Assembly: GCF_040712315.1 (NCBI RefSeq)
Contig: NC_134018.1
Coordinates: 15,706,835-15,770,834, forward strand
Source of the DNA: Castanea sativa
Lineage: Eukaryota > Streptophyta > Magnoliopsida > Fagales > Fagaceae
Length of the DNA: 64,000 nucleotides
Reading direction: 5' to 3'
Positions 32,126-47,298 of the stretch are shown here, piece by piece; positions within the stretch are counted from its first letter, which is position 1, and every line of letters starts with the position of its first letter. A model generated the notes under the pieces. That model did not search any database. It was not told the DNA's origin and was given only the letters and a program-made list of their open reading frames with translations. The position numbers and the translations under genes are program-made.

Positions 32126-34062
32126 TATAATTGTAAATTTTGAGGATTAATTTAGAGTCTCTCCAAGGTGTTATCTTCTTAACAAGTGGTATCATAGCCC
32201 ATGATAGTGTGTGTCAAGATGGCAAGGTTATCAAGCTCCCTTTCAGAGATGAAGTAGGGATAGATTCCTTTCGCAATTGAAGTACGAACAAGGAGTGTGT
32301 ACTTAGAACTCACACAAGTGTGCATCGCATAAGGCAACTCGACAAAAGCCCACACAATTAATCTTTGAAAATGGCCAAGAAAGTATAGTAATGTCAATAC
32401 TGCTAGTTCAGAAAGAATAGTAAGGTGTAAGGTTCCATGGAAATATGGAAGCATGGAGTCCTCGTAAATGAGTGTGTAGGATTTAAACCTGATTCTCATG
32501 AATGGCATATGGTGACAAGTTGTTAGATATATAAAAGCCATAGACAAGGAGGAGTAAGTAGGACTTATTTATGGTCGACTAAGAGGCTCAAAGCTCATGA
32601 AGAGAAAATTACTCACACGTGATGATAAGATTGTTGAATGTATACACATGAGTGAGAGTACCACATTTAAGAAAAAAAATGCTAACGAATGCTTTTAAGA
32701 CACTGGTTAACAATTTATTTAAAGAAATTTTTATGGAAAAAGGAAAAAAAAATCGATTAATTTTTTGACATATTTTTTCATTTTCCATAAAAGCAATGTC
32801 AAAACTTTCCTAAAATAGATTATTAATTATTTCCATAAAGGTACTCATTAACATGACCTAAAAAAAATAATGGAATTAAGGAATTGCTATGACATAACAC
32901 GGTCTAAGTATTTAGCTTTAAACTTTTCGGTTAACTAGCATCTTATAAGTTGATGATGCCGAAAATCGTCAGTAAGCTGCACAACCCTTACGTGCCCAAA
33001 CAACACCTGCACAACACCGAAAAAGAAGACCTCAAGAGAGTATCGGTGTAGTACCGGCCAAATACCCTCCGAAGGTTAAATCAGAAAATTATCACAACTC
33101 TAGAGTACCAGAGTTGGGGTCAGTTATGCGTACCTTATTTTCTGAAAGTTTTGGACTTTTTATAGTAGTAGAGAACCGACATTGGTGCCTTGGCGAAGAG
33201 GAATATTTCCTTGTAGAGAAGATCCTCATAAATCTGCATAATTTAAGGGACCCATTCCATATAGGGGCTCTACTGATTAGGGTTAATCGTGGAGTACAAG
33301 TTATTGTCATTTGAAGTTTCTTGGGGGCCAAGTAAGCCACGTCATTGCCACATCATTGCCACGTGGCTTTTTTGCCGCCGTCAACCTCAGTATCCGTTTG
33401 GACCATTATCCGTTCACTGTAGGCGACCCATTCTCTTTAGATCATCCGTCCACCTTCAAGGAGTTTTGTCGCCTCATCTTTTTTTCCGTCATCCTAGTGA
33501 AGCTACCTATAGTACCTCTTTGTAATGTCTGACTGTTTACTTTAATTTCAACACATGAATCAATTAAAAATTTTCATGTATTATTTCCCAAGTAACGCGC
33601 TTATGACAGTGCAAGTTATCATCCATTAAGCTGACCCATCCAAGATGGGACATATATTGGATGAAGTCTAGAGAAATTAGGTAGCTGAAATATTGGGGGG
33701 CCTGCACCATGTAAGGAACAATGGCAATATGGTGGCCCACAGAGTGACGTGATATGCATAGAATATAGAGGATGTGAGGGCGATGGTTGTAAACGTATTC
33801 TTGCAAAGCATATGAATAAAAGTTCAAACTTTCAATCAAAAAAATAGTTCAAATTTTAGAAAATTTATGCAATCTTAGTTACAAATTCCACCTCAAAAGG
33901 CTTGCGTTAAATGGGGGAAAAGATTCCTTAAAACAAAATGGAGGAAAAGTAGTGTTGACTACTTCAAGTTGCAGCATTGACATCTAAAAGTCTCCTTCCT
34001 CAATCCAAGAACAGCATACATCTGCAAAGTGCAATTTCTCTTTGCATAGCTTCCTGAAAAAT
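32126..34062. other. Spacer between duplicated blocks; possible LTR remnant 32952-33500
   Basis: No gene was recognised. From 32952 a GC-richer segment starts TGATGATGCCGAAAATCGTC. It contains GTAGTACCGGCC and a threefold TTGCCAC repeat near 33340-33365 (CATTGCCAC, CATTGCCACGTGGC), and fades into AT-rich DNA near 33500. It looks like a decayed LTR, but ends and target duplication could not be fixed. The 33945-34062 part is the 5' flank of the SRLK pseudogene and is only weakly similar to the flank of the intact gene. Confidence 0.4.
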
Positions 34063-37805
<3,743 letters not shown>

Positions 37806-37884
37806 CATTTCAAATTCCAGCCGTAAGGGTTATATTTCAATTTTAGTGCTTATGGTGGTCCATACTTTTATTCAGAAGTTATAT

Positions 37885-37912
37885 TTTTCGTTTTCGTTTT
37901 CGTTTTCGTTTT
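37885..37912. repeat. (TTTTCG)n short tandem repeat
   Basis: Four to five hexamer units just 3' of the SRLK pseudogene. The intact copy has only a single TTTTTCATTTT there. Confidence 0.8.
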
Positions 37913-38060
37913 CTGTTATTTCCTTCCTCCCTGTTTCCTTCCTATATAAACAGAGTTGTAACCCAATTTCATAATTAATGAGAAATACTCAATTGCTTTC
38001 ACAAATTCTATATGCTTCTGTAGCTCCTCTCGTAATTGATATTCAGAAGATTAAGATCCA

Positions 38061-38834
38061 GCGTACCTGAAATGAAATTTGAAGTCTATCCTAAAAGCTC
38101 TCTGCATAAACTGTAATGAATACCATGGCATCTTTAGTCATCTTTGTTCGACCATGACTGCCATTTAAACTGTCCTGACACGTCCGACACCGTTCTTGAA
38201 ATTTCAGAAGTTCCCGTTTGCAATCCAAACTTCGTTCTACTCAGAAACTTTCTTGTACCTTTACGTTTCCATCGGGACAATTGTTTGATTATGTGGCCCA
38301 AATAGTCCACAATGTGTGCAAGGGTTAAATATTATTTTATATGAAAAAGAACCATGCACAAGGCGATAAATTATAAATAAGATAATTATGAACAATGAGG
38401 ATTGCTTCTTTGGCCATGGCTGGTTGTGTGGGGTTTGACTTGGTCAGACATGTAATTGAGATTTTTTTTTTAAAAAAGATAATGAGTTGTAAATGGGGGG
38501 CAATGAGATGAATAAGAGAGCTAATTTTAATGTTCAAATAAACATGGGAGAGTTAATATTTTGTGTCCTAATTTGTAAAAACCAAAATGAACATTAACAA
38601 CTTTTATGGATTTTTAAATAACTCACTTAATTTCTTAAAACAAAAACAAATGACCACACAGAAATCCTTTAGGGAAAAAAACCTACAACAACCCAAACAC
38701 CATTCACTCTTATCACTCCCATTCACTTAATTATACATTTAAGCTATTCATTTTTTTATAAATAAATTGTTCTATTTTTAATTTTGCTTCAACAATGGTC
38801 TACATTATTATTAATTTCTAGCCAACTTTACTCT
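38061..38834. other. Non-coding DNA of block B
   Basis: The first 230 bp align with block A at about 12140-12330; the rest, up to the foldback element, does not. No gene seen. Confidence 0.5.
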
Positions 38835-38843
38835 ACTTCCACT

Positions 38844-40868
38844 TAGAGATAGTTATGGGTAAGATATGGGTAGGGTATACCCATACTTGACCCAATTAAT
38901 TTGTCCATATGTACCTGATTACCTACCCAAATAGTACTCATGCTCAAAAACCAATAAAATGACCAAAATATCCAAAAAAATCTCTAAACTGAGCAAAATA
39001 CCCATGAAACCTCTAAAATGACCAAAATATTCCAAAATCTCAAAAATGAGCAAAATACCCATGAAACCTTTAAAATAATGAAAATACCCCCAAAATCATC
39101 AAATAGGCTCAAAACCCACTTAAAATTACCAAAATGCCCCCTAAAAAATGACCGAAATACTTTTGACACCTAAAAAATGACCAAAGTACCCACAAAACCT
39201 AAAAAATGTCCAAATACCCCCCCCTCGAAACCCAAAAATTACCAAAATACCTCCCTAAACCTAAAAAATGACCAGAATCCTCCCGAAATCTAAAATTTGA
39301 CTAAAATACCCTTGAAAAATAAAATTACCAAAATATTCCATAAACCTAAAAAATGACCGAAATACCTCCAAAACCTAAAAACTGACTGAAGTACCCTCAA
39401 AACTTAAAAATTACCAAAATACCCCTGAAATTTAAAATAAAAAAATAGCCGCTAAACCTAAAAAATTACCGAAATACCCCCCGAAACCTATAAAATGACA
39501 AAAATGCCCCTAAAACCCATATGATGATAAAAATACACCCAATTTTTCTTTACGCTATACTTAGAACTTTATTCAAGGGTATTTTCCTCAAATTCAAGGT
39601 TCTAAGAATATTTCAGCCATTTTATAGGTTTTGAGGGAATTTCGGTAATTTTTTTAGTTTTCAGGGTTATTTTGTTCATTTTTTATATTCTAAGGGTATT
39701 TTGGTCATTTTTTAGATTATGGGGGAATTTTTGTCGTTTTTCAGGTTTTATACTTATTTTGGTAATTTTTATATTTTGGGGCTATTTTGGTAATTTTCTA
39801 GGTTGAGGTATTTTGGTAATTTTTTTAGGTTTCGAGGTATTTTTGGTCATTTTTAGGTTTTGAGGGTAATTCGGTTATTTTTTAAGATTTGGGGGTATTT
39901 TAGTCATTTTTTAGGTTTCGAGGCTATTTTAGTCATTTTTAGGTTTAGGTATATTTTTATTATCTTATAGGTTTTAGGGGCAATTTTGTCATTTTATAGG
40001 TTTTCAGAGTATTTTGGTCATTATATAGGTTTCGAGGGTATTTCGGTTATTTCATAGGTTTTAGGGGTATCTTTGTCATTTTATATGTTGTGGGGGTATT
40101 TTGGTAATTATTTAGGTTTCGAGGGTATTTCGGTCATTTTTTAGGTTTCGGTGGTATTTTGATTGGTTAGGTTTATGGGGTATTTTCATAATTTCTAGTT
40201 TTCAAGGGTATTTGGATCATTTTTTAGGTTTTAGGGGTATTTCGGTAATTTTTTATGTTTTGAGGGTATTTCAGTCATTTTTTAGGTTTGGGGAGTGAGA
40301 GTATTTTGGTAATTTTTTGGTTTTTGGGGTATTTTGGTCATTTTTAGGTTTCAGTGGCCTTTCGGTCATTTCTTAGGTTTAGGGAGTATTTTGGTCATTT
40401 TTAGGTTTCTGGGTATTTCGGTCATTTTTTAGGTTTCAAAGGGGTATTTTGGTCATTTTTTAGGACTTGGTGGTCTTTCGGTCATTTTTTAGGTTTAGGG
40501 AGTATTTTGGTAATCTTTAGGTTTTGGAGGTATTTCGGTCATTTTTTAGGTTTAGGGTGCATTTCGGTAATTTTAGAGGATTTAAGTACTTTGGTCATTT
40601 TCAAGTTTTAGGGGCATTTTGGTAGTTTTGATTATTGAGTAATTGGGTGGGTTTAGGTTTACCCATAATAATTTGGTTGAGTTGGATTTGAGTTAGATTT
40701 AATTAGTTAAATGGGTAATAATGGGTAAATTCAAACCCTACCTAAAAAATTTGGATAATATCCAAACCCTACCAAATTATCTTCAACCCATTAAGAACTG
40801 GGTATTACTCAGAATATTTAGGTCGGATAGGGTTAGATATCCATTACCCAGTGGGTATGACCATCCCT
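38844..40868. mobile_element. Foldback element with inverted minisatellite arms
   Basis: The left arm (about 38950-39540) is an array of roughly 28-30-bp units of the type GACCAAAATACCCCNAAAACC. The right arm (about 39590-40640) is the reverse-complement array, GGTTTNGGGGTATTTTGGTC. Outer ends also invert: GATAGTTATGGGTAAG at the left, and TTACCCAGTGGGTATGACCATCCCT at the right. The 9-bp flanks ACTTCCACT (38835-38843) and ACTCCCACT (40869-40877) match at eight of nine bases, as expected for a Mutator-like target duplication. No transposase was seen. Block A lacks the element. The transcript could fold into a long hairpin. Confidence 0.8.
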
Positions 40869-40877
40869 ACTCCCACT

Positions 40878-42312
40878 CAATCCAAATTATTCATCAGCAA
40901 TTAGCATGGTTGGAAGGATAGATACTATTATGGGTGGTAGCAATGATGGACTGCAAACCCAAGGGGAAAAAAAGAGCAGGGGAAATTCTTCCACTACTCA
41001 ATTTTGAATGACGCTGCAAGCATAGATTACACTTTACACAAGTATGGAGTTCTCAAATTTAGGAAGGAGAATTAGATTATTAGAGCATATTCACTAATGC
41101 TTATATAATAGAAAGAATATCACATTTTAGTCAATCAAACCCAAAATTCACCCACATTAGTTCATGCAAAGTTGTGTAAAAATACATAATTGTTTCAGTA
41201 GCTGTATAAAATTTACACTAACACTATTCGTTTTACACTTAGTTTTTTATTTGTCCTCTACATATCCCAATGATGAAGAAAGTGAAAAGGTTTCTCTCTA
41301 AACTAGTTCAAAGAAAAACTCTTTAAAACTCTTCCTATATCCTTTTATTGTATATGAATTTTTAAAATCTAACTGTTGAACTACATATTTTTATTATATT
41401 TTCCATACTTGAAAAATTTGAGGAAGATAAAAAATCGATAGTTGTGTCATCAATCAAAAGTTTAAATTTCAAATTTTTTTGGTCTAATATTATGCATAAA
41501 AATAAGTTTATTGATCAATTAATAAATAACATCTTATTTGAACGAAATTTGACGTGTGTTAAGAATATAAAGAAAATGCAATTCAACAGTCGAATTTTCA
41601 AAATTTATATCCGATAAAAAGATATAGTAGGAGCTTAAAGGGTTTCTCTCTAAACTAATTTAAAGAAAAACCTTGTCCCGAAGGAAGAGAGTGTATAATA
41701 GTTGTTGTGTGTAAAAAAAAATTAATCAATTTTTTGTTTATATTTTAATGAAATGTAGTATAAAATAAATAATCTTTTTTTAGAGAGAGTTTCAACCTAT
41801 GATGTACGCTCATGACGATAGCTCTTTATCATCAGACCAAGACATCAATTAGTTTTTGATATAGGCAGAAATTGAACATCAGATTTCTTATTCAACCATC
41901 AGAGATTAAGAGATTTTACCAGCTAATATATGTTACTTTAAAAAATGATTATATAAAAAAAATTATACTAAAATAAACAGAATTTTTTTAAACGGATTGA
42001 TACAAATCCTCTAAGGAGCCACCTATCCGATGTCATGGGCCATCCAAAACAACCAAAGTTGTAGGCCCATTCAATGCACATCTTTGAAAGAGCTAGACCA
42101 TTGGGCAAAAAGATCCACGTATCCTGGGCCTTTGACCCACTCTTTTCAACCAAAGAAAGATCCAGGTCTCGATAAAAAAAAGGTGGAACTTCTCACTAAA
42201 AGTCTAAAATTAGTTAGTAGTGTTCTAGTCTAATTTAAACTTCAATCCCAAAATATCAAAAGCAATATGGAAATAATTTTTTTTATATAGATATGATAGA
42301 ATTTTAACTTAT
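40878..42312. other. Non-coding DNA of block B between foldback and Tat element 2
   Basis: It aligns patchily with block A: GGGTGGTAGCAATGATGGAC here against GGGTGGTAGCATTGGTGGAC near 12380, and 42040-42140 against 12510-12610. A dispersed repeat fragment lies at about 41795-41930. No gene seen. Confidence 0.5.
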
Positions 42313-43113
42313 TGTAAGGTCGCAATTTGTACCTAAGCCCAACAAGAGAAATGGTATAGGCCCAAAGAGCCCAATACAATAAATTTATAGGGAGTGAGTC
42401 AGAAATCTTGTTTCTAATGAACTTAAACAGTAACAACAATGGCCCAAGATTACAAAATGATAAGGATGGATGGGTTTATATGATGAAACTTATCCTTGGA
42501 CTCAAGCTGAGGAGTAGATTCTTATGTTTCTCCTCTCTTAAAGATTAATTACAGATATCCAGTCTACAGTGTTTTCTCTTCCTATCTCTCGATCCCCTCT
42601 TATTTGGGACATTCTTCCTTCTTACACTTCCTCCTTCCCCTTCATTTTTGCTCCCCACATGTAGATCTAGACTACTCCCCTTGATACTTGTCCCATCAAC
42701 ATCTTTTTGAAGTCTTTAGGTAATAGCTATAAGGCTGAAAATCACTATTCAGATATCACTTCCTCATTAATGCGGCCAAAGACTTAGGTACAAAGCATTC
42801 AATGCGGTGGTAGCAATTTTCTCTAAGATATTTTCAAATTGTTCTTGCTCTCTGTGCTCCTATGAAACATATCTTCATCCACAAGACCTCCTAAAATATT
42901 ATTCTAGTCAACATGACGTACCATTTGACCCTTACTTCACTTAGCCAAGGAGATACTCCTCCTCGGATTACTTCCATTAACTTCTTCCGCCACATTTGCT
43001 CATGGGTCTTTAAGTTTGACATCCTTATTACCATCAATCCATTCTCGGACAAGTAAACGTCCTTGAACTAAGCCCATGACCCAAAAATGCATCTTAGGCC
43101 TTTTATTCCCACA
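42313..43113 (-). repeat. 3' LTR of Tat element 2
   Basis: 801 bp, TGTAAGGTCGC to TTCCCACA. Differences from the right LTR are mostly transitions. Confidence 0.95.
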
Positions 43114-43127
43114 ATAGCCCCTCAAAA
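43114..43127 (-). other. Polypurine tract of Tat element 2
   Basis: The minus strand reads TTTTGAGGGGCTAT directly before the 3' LTR, sharing GGGGCTAT with element 1. Confidence 0.7.
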
Positions 43128-43594
43128 CTTCATTTTTCTCTCCCATTCGAGGAGAAAATTGGGGTTTTGACCCAACATAACAGCTTTTATATGCTTCCCC
43201 CACCTCTACAAGTGAAAATGTCGTTTCCCACTCTTGTAACTGTTTCTAATGCTTCGAAGCCCATGATGCCTCATTAAATGCTCTAGGCGGTGCCCTGTCC
43301 TCCACATTCAATGGTGCGATGCAAATCCTACGGTTAGAATTTCTCTTTGAATTTTGAGCAGGATAACTCCCACTCAATCCCACCTCTCATACAAAACGTT
43401 TGGGAGATCACCATTTTCCCATTACTTCATAAACTAGTTAGCCCTTAAGAATCTCTCATTTTCCTAACTCTCAAGAAGTTCCTGAAGAGTGATCTGTTCT
43501 TTCTCTCGTAAATTTTCACACTCCTAGGTTCTTTTTCTCCTCGGCCTCTTAATCTTTTCCCCTTTTCCAAAATCATTGTTTTTATTTTATTCAA

Positions 43595-46270
43595 ATGGGT
43601 AGATTCAAAGACCTAGTAGACACTCCTATTGGTATGGAAGGCTTTCAAGCCAAATACCACATCCCCTAGGAAGTTGGTTTGAGGTATTGTGCCCCAGACC
43701 AAATACTTACCCATGGGAAAGAATGGGAGGTCGTCATTCCTATAATCGCATTCATAGAAGGAGGAATGACACTTCCTATAGGGAGGGTAACCCAAGACTA
43801 CTTGTATAACCATAGGTTATGCCCTCACCAATGTGCACCTAATGTATTTAGAATTTTAGGTAGCGTCGACGCTCTCAATGAGCAGATGGGTTTAAGACTC
43901 ATATGGCACGACGTTGTCCATATGTATGAGTGTCACTCGCTTGCTGACTCGAGTATTACCTTAAGTCTAGGTATAGTATTGTTAGGCTTATATCATGTCT
44001 TCTCAAGTCCAACAAGGGCATGAAAGACGATTACCTAACCACTTCCAAGGAGTGGCACGACGATCTTTACTACCCAATTCAGGAAGGAACACCAGGTGTG
44101 AATTCATAGGTTTAGGCCCCTTGGCACGGGATTTAGTTCTTTTAACTTTATCATTCATTTTTTGTTTTATATTCATTTCCTTTTGGTGGTGAATTTTATT
44201 GATTAGACCATGATTTGTTTCTCGAATGTTTTTACAGACAAGCAACATGTAGCGCCCCGCTTAAGCCTAACCAACATCAAAGACCTCAACAAAGTTTTAA
44301 GGTCCGAGGTGTTTATGAGTGAAGACGGGCAGCTGAGGGCGGTTCATCTCATCTTGGGTTTTAAGCCAATATCGACCATCTTCCAAGACATAAGTAACGC
44401 AATCACAGCAGGTGATCGTAGGCGCCGAAGAATAGACGTCTCTAAAGCAGGATTTCTTGCCCGACAAGACCTGCCCGACGAGTCTCCTCCCCTCCTTCTC
44501 GCACGCCTGATAGCAACAATCCCCCCTCCTGTACATCCTGAAGTAGCAGCTTCCAAGGAGGAATCTACCTCCTCACGCTTTTCTCTCAAGGAGGAAATAG
44601 ACCAATTTCAACTTGAAAAAGAAGAAGAGGAGTAAATCAATCCAATCGACCTCTCAGACTCCAAGAGTGAGCCTGATAGATCAACAACTCATTTCCCTCC
44701 TTTGATAATTGCCGAGGTAGATAGCGAGGCCGAGGACGAATCAATGGCTTTGAATCCAAGGATGGGTTTGAAGGATATAATGGCTGCTAAGCACAAAGGG
44801 TCATCATCCAAAGAGGCCCCTAAAACCCAACTTTTACCCACCCTTCCACCTAACCTTCCTCCTCCTATAAATACAACTGGCCTACTTCCCATGGATAACT
44901 TGAAGAAGAAGAGGAAAGAGCAGGAACTGGAGGAAGGATAAGTGGTCCCTCCAAAAGGGGCTAAGCAACAAAAAATGGCAAAAGATAAACGGTTCACCCC
45001 CGCAGACCACAGGGAGGATTCGACTGCAACCGAGGCGCTCTAGAAACGCTTAGGCTCCTCGTCTGGAGTTGGATGGCACTGCCATCCCGTGGGATTCCTC
45101 TATTAGAGAATTCTAGAGGGGGCATTCTGCCTACCTTGCTGAAGCTTTGGAGCAACCCATTCTCTTATCGAAAGACATGGATGCTCTGAAGAACATGAGG
45201 CAGCAAGACCTCTTCATGTCGTTGAAGAGATATCTTGGCATGGTAAGTTCTACTATCGCTTATGTCAGATAAATTTTAAAGCTTCCTTTTAATCCTTTAT
45301 TCTCTTACCCACTCTCTTTTTCTCCTTTATTAATTCATATTACTTTTTTATACAAGCTATCCAGGAAGTTTTTATGTTCGAGGAGTGGGTCAAGGATGCT
45401 CGGAAGAAAACTCAGGCTGAGGTCCAACTCCACGCCTAAACCATTAAAACCCTAAGGGCCGTGAAACAAGAGAAGCAGGAGTTGGCCGACAAATTGATCG
45501 CCGAGGAAAGGGCGCGTGGAAGCGTAGAATCTGGCTTAAAGAGCGCAGAGACCCAGGCTGAGGACCAGCGCAAGTAGCTTCATCTAAAGGAAATTGATCT
45601 GGCCACACAGCAGCAACTGGTTCTGGAGCTTAAGGTGGAATTGGAGAAAGCCAAAGCCTCTGCTCAGGGGTCGAGGAAGCTACTAAGGCCGCAAAACAAG
45701 CATCCTACAATTGTGAAGTAGAAGAAACTGAAATCCGGTTAGCTGAGGTGCTAGCCAAGGTGTGTAGGGATTACTGTAAGGAAACTTGGGAGAAAGCCCT
45801 TGACCTTGCAGGAATTCTGCTTCCTCGGATTGGAGGCAACCTGGGAAAGTGTACTTCCGTCCTGACATTCGTGAGCTCCCAGTTGCCCTTACACCTTCTC
45901 CTGCCACTACTCTAGAATCTTCTGGGCAGCCCCTTGCTGCGTAAGGCCTTCCTCTGCCCCCTGAAACTTCCAAAGGATCCACCCAAACTGGTGATGAAGG
46001 CCAAAAGGGCGAAGTTGGCAAGGATAAAGGTAAGGGCAAGGAGGCAAGCCCTTTTCCAAGACCAAAGATGCTGCTAAGGCCAAGGATGATGCAAAGGCCA
46101 AAGATGCTGCAAAAGCCAAGGATGACACCAAGGCCAAGGATGCTGCCACGGCCAAGGATGCTGTTAAAGACAAAGATGATGCGGCCAGAGTAAAGGAGAT
46201 AGAGGTCAAATCCAAAGAAGACCATCCCCCTCTAGCCAAAGATGATTTTGCTCCTGCAGCCAAAGCTTAG
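43595..46270 (+). pseudogene. Antisense gene of Tat element 2, decayed
   Basis: Homologue of the element-1 antisense gene, opposite to gag-pol. ATG 43595 (MGRFKDLVDT), then the conserved IPIIAFIEGGMTLPIGRV and YNHRLCPHQCAPNVFRI. Exon 1 ends at 44095 before GTGTGA, exon 2 runs 44237-45242 (LRSEVFMSEDGQLRAVHLI) before GTAAGT, and exon 3 starts near 45357 (VFMFEEWVKDARK). The exon boundaries are at the same places as in element 1. Breaks include TAG at 43667-43669, a TAA after the Glu run near 44633 and several frame changes. The C-terminus is a repeated Lys-Ala-Lys-Asp array (about 46060-46170), much more repetitive than the element-1 tail. Confidence 0.85.
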
Positions 46271-46611
46271 CCCCTAGGATTTTACTTTTTTATTAATTTT
46301 TTTCTTTATATCTTTTCCTTGATGATGGCATTTTGCCACTATGTAATCATGTTTTTGTAAGCAAATGAAAATTACAAGTTCTTTGTTCATGATAGTTATG
46401 TTTATATCATTTCTTTGTGTAACTTTTGTCTTTCTTAATACCTAACTAGAGGGGCAATGAGACATTCAATAGAACCAAGAGTTACTAAGTCAACAATATT
46501 AATAACTCACCCTTGCAATTTTAAAATCTATACATTACAACAGAGTAATCATTCGCATCATTCCACATAGACCTGAAGCTCTTGATGAAGCATCCAGATA
46601 TTAACCAGACC

Positions 46612-46616
<5 letters not shown>

Positions 46617-46660
<44 letters not shown>
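46617..46660. repeat. (TA)n microsatellite inside Tat element 2
   Basis: About 44 bases of alternating TA between the antisense gene and the 79-bp tandem array. Confidence 0.9.
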
Positions 46661-46664
<4 letters not shown>

Positions 46665-46789
46665 ATACTTGCAAATGCTTTAAGTGATGCTCATGAACCT
46701 CAGTTTGTCCAAATCATTATGATCCGAGGAGCAAAATGTTACACAAATCAATTTTCACACTTAGAAAAATAATAGAATATATCAATTTT

Positions 46790-47240
46790 TCCCAAGGCAT
46801 GTGGTCCAAGAAACCAGGCATGACCAAGGTTCTATTTGATACTTAGGGAAATAGCTGAAGATATCAATTTTTTCAAGGTATGTGGTCCAAAGAGCCAAAC
46901 ATGGTCAAGGTTCTGTTTGACACTTAGAGATAATGGAAGATATCAATTTTCCCAAGGTATGTGGTCCGAGGAGCTAGGCATATCCAAGGTTCTATTTGAC
47001 ACTTAAAGATAATGGAAGATATCAATTTTCCTAAGGTATTTGGTCTAAGGAGTCAGGCATAGCCAAGGTTCTATTTGACACTTATAGATAATTGAAGATA
47101 TCAATTTTTCCAAGGTATGTAGTCCGAGAAGCCAGACAAAACCAAGGTTCTGTTTGACACTTAGAGATAATAGAAGATATGAAATTCAAGGTATGTGGTC
47201 CAAGAAGCTAAGCATAGTCAAGGTTCTGTTTAATTCTTTG
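46790..47240. repeat. About 79-bp tandem repeat inside Tat element 2
   Basis: Six units start at about 46801, 46882, 46961, 47040, 47119 and 47195, so spacing is 76-81 bp. The core is GTGGTCCRAGGAGCCAGGCA with ACCAAGGTTCTRTTTGACAC. The core and position match the 78-bp array of element 1, although flanking unit sequence has diverged. Confidence 0.85.
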
Positions 47241-47298
47241 AGAACTAATAAATGTAACGCATGAAGTAATAGGTTATATATAACAAAAAAGATTTCCA

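Noticed and set aside
38984..39169. 61-codon minus-strand frame with repeated WVFCS/FLRF-like motifs
   Set aside because: It is a reading of the minisatellite array in the foldback element.
45683..46263. Two long minus-strand frames (up to 180 codons)
   Set aside because: They are the mirror image of the repetitive Lys-Ala-Lys-Asp tail of the element-2 antisense gene.
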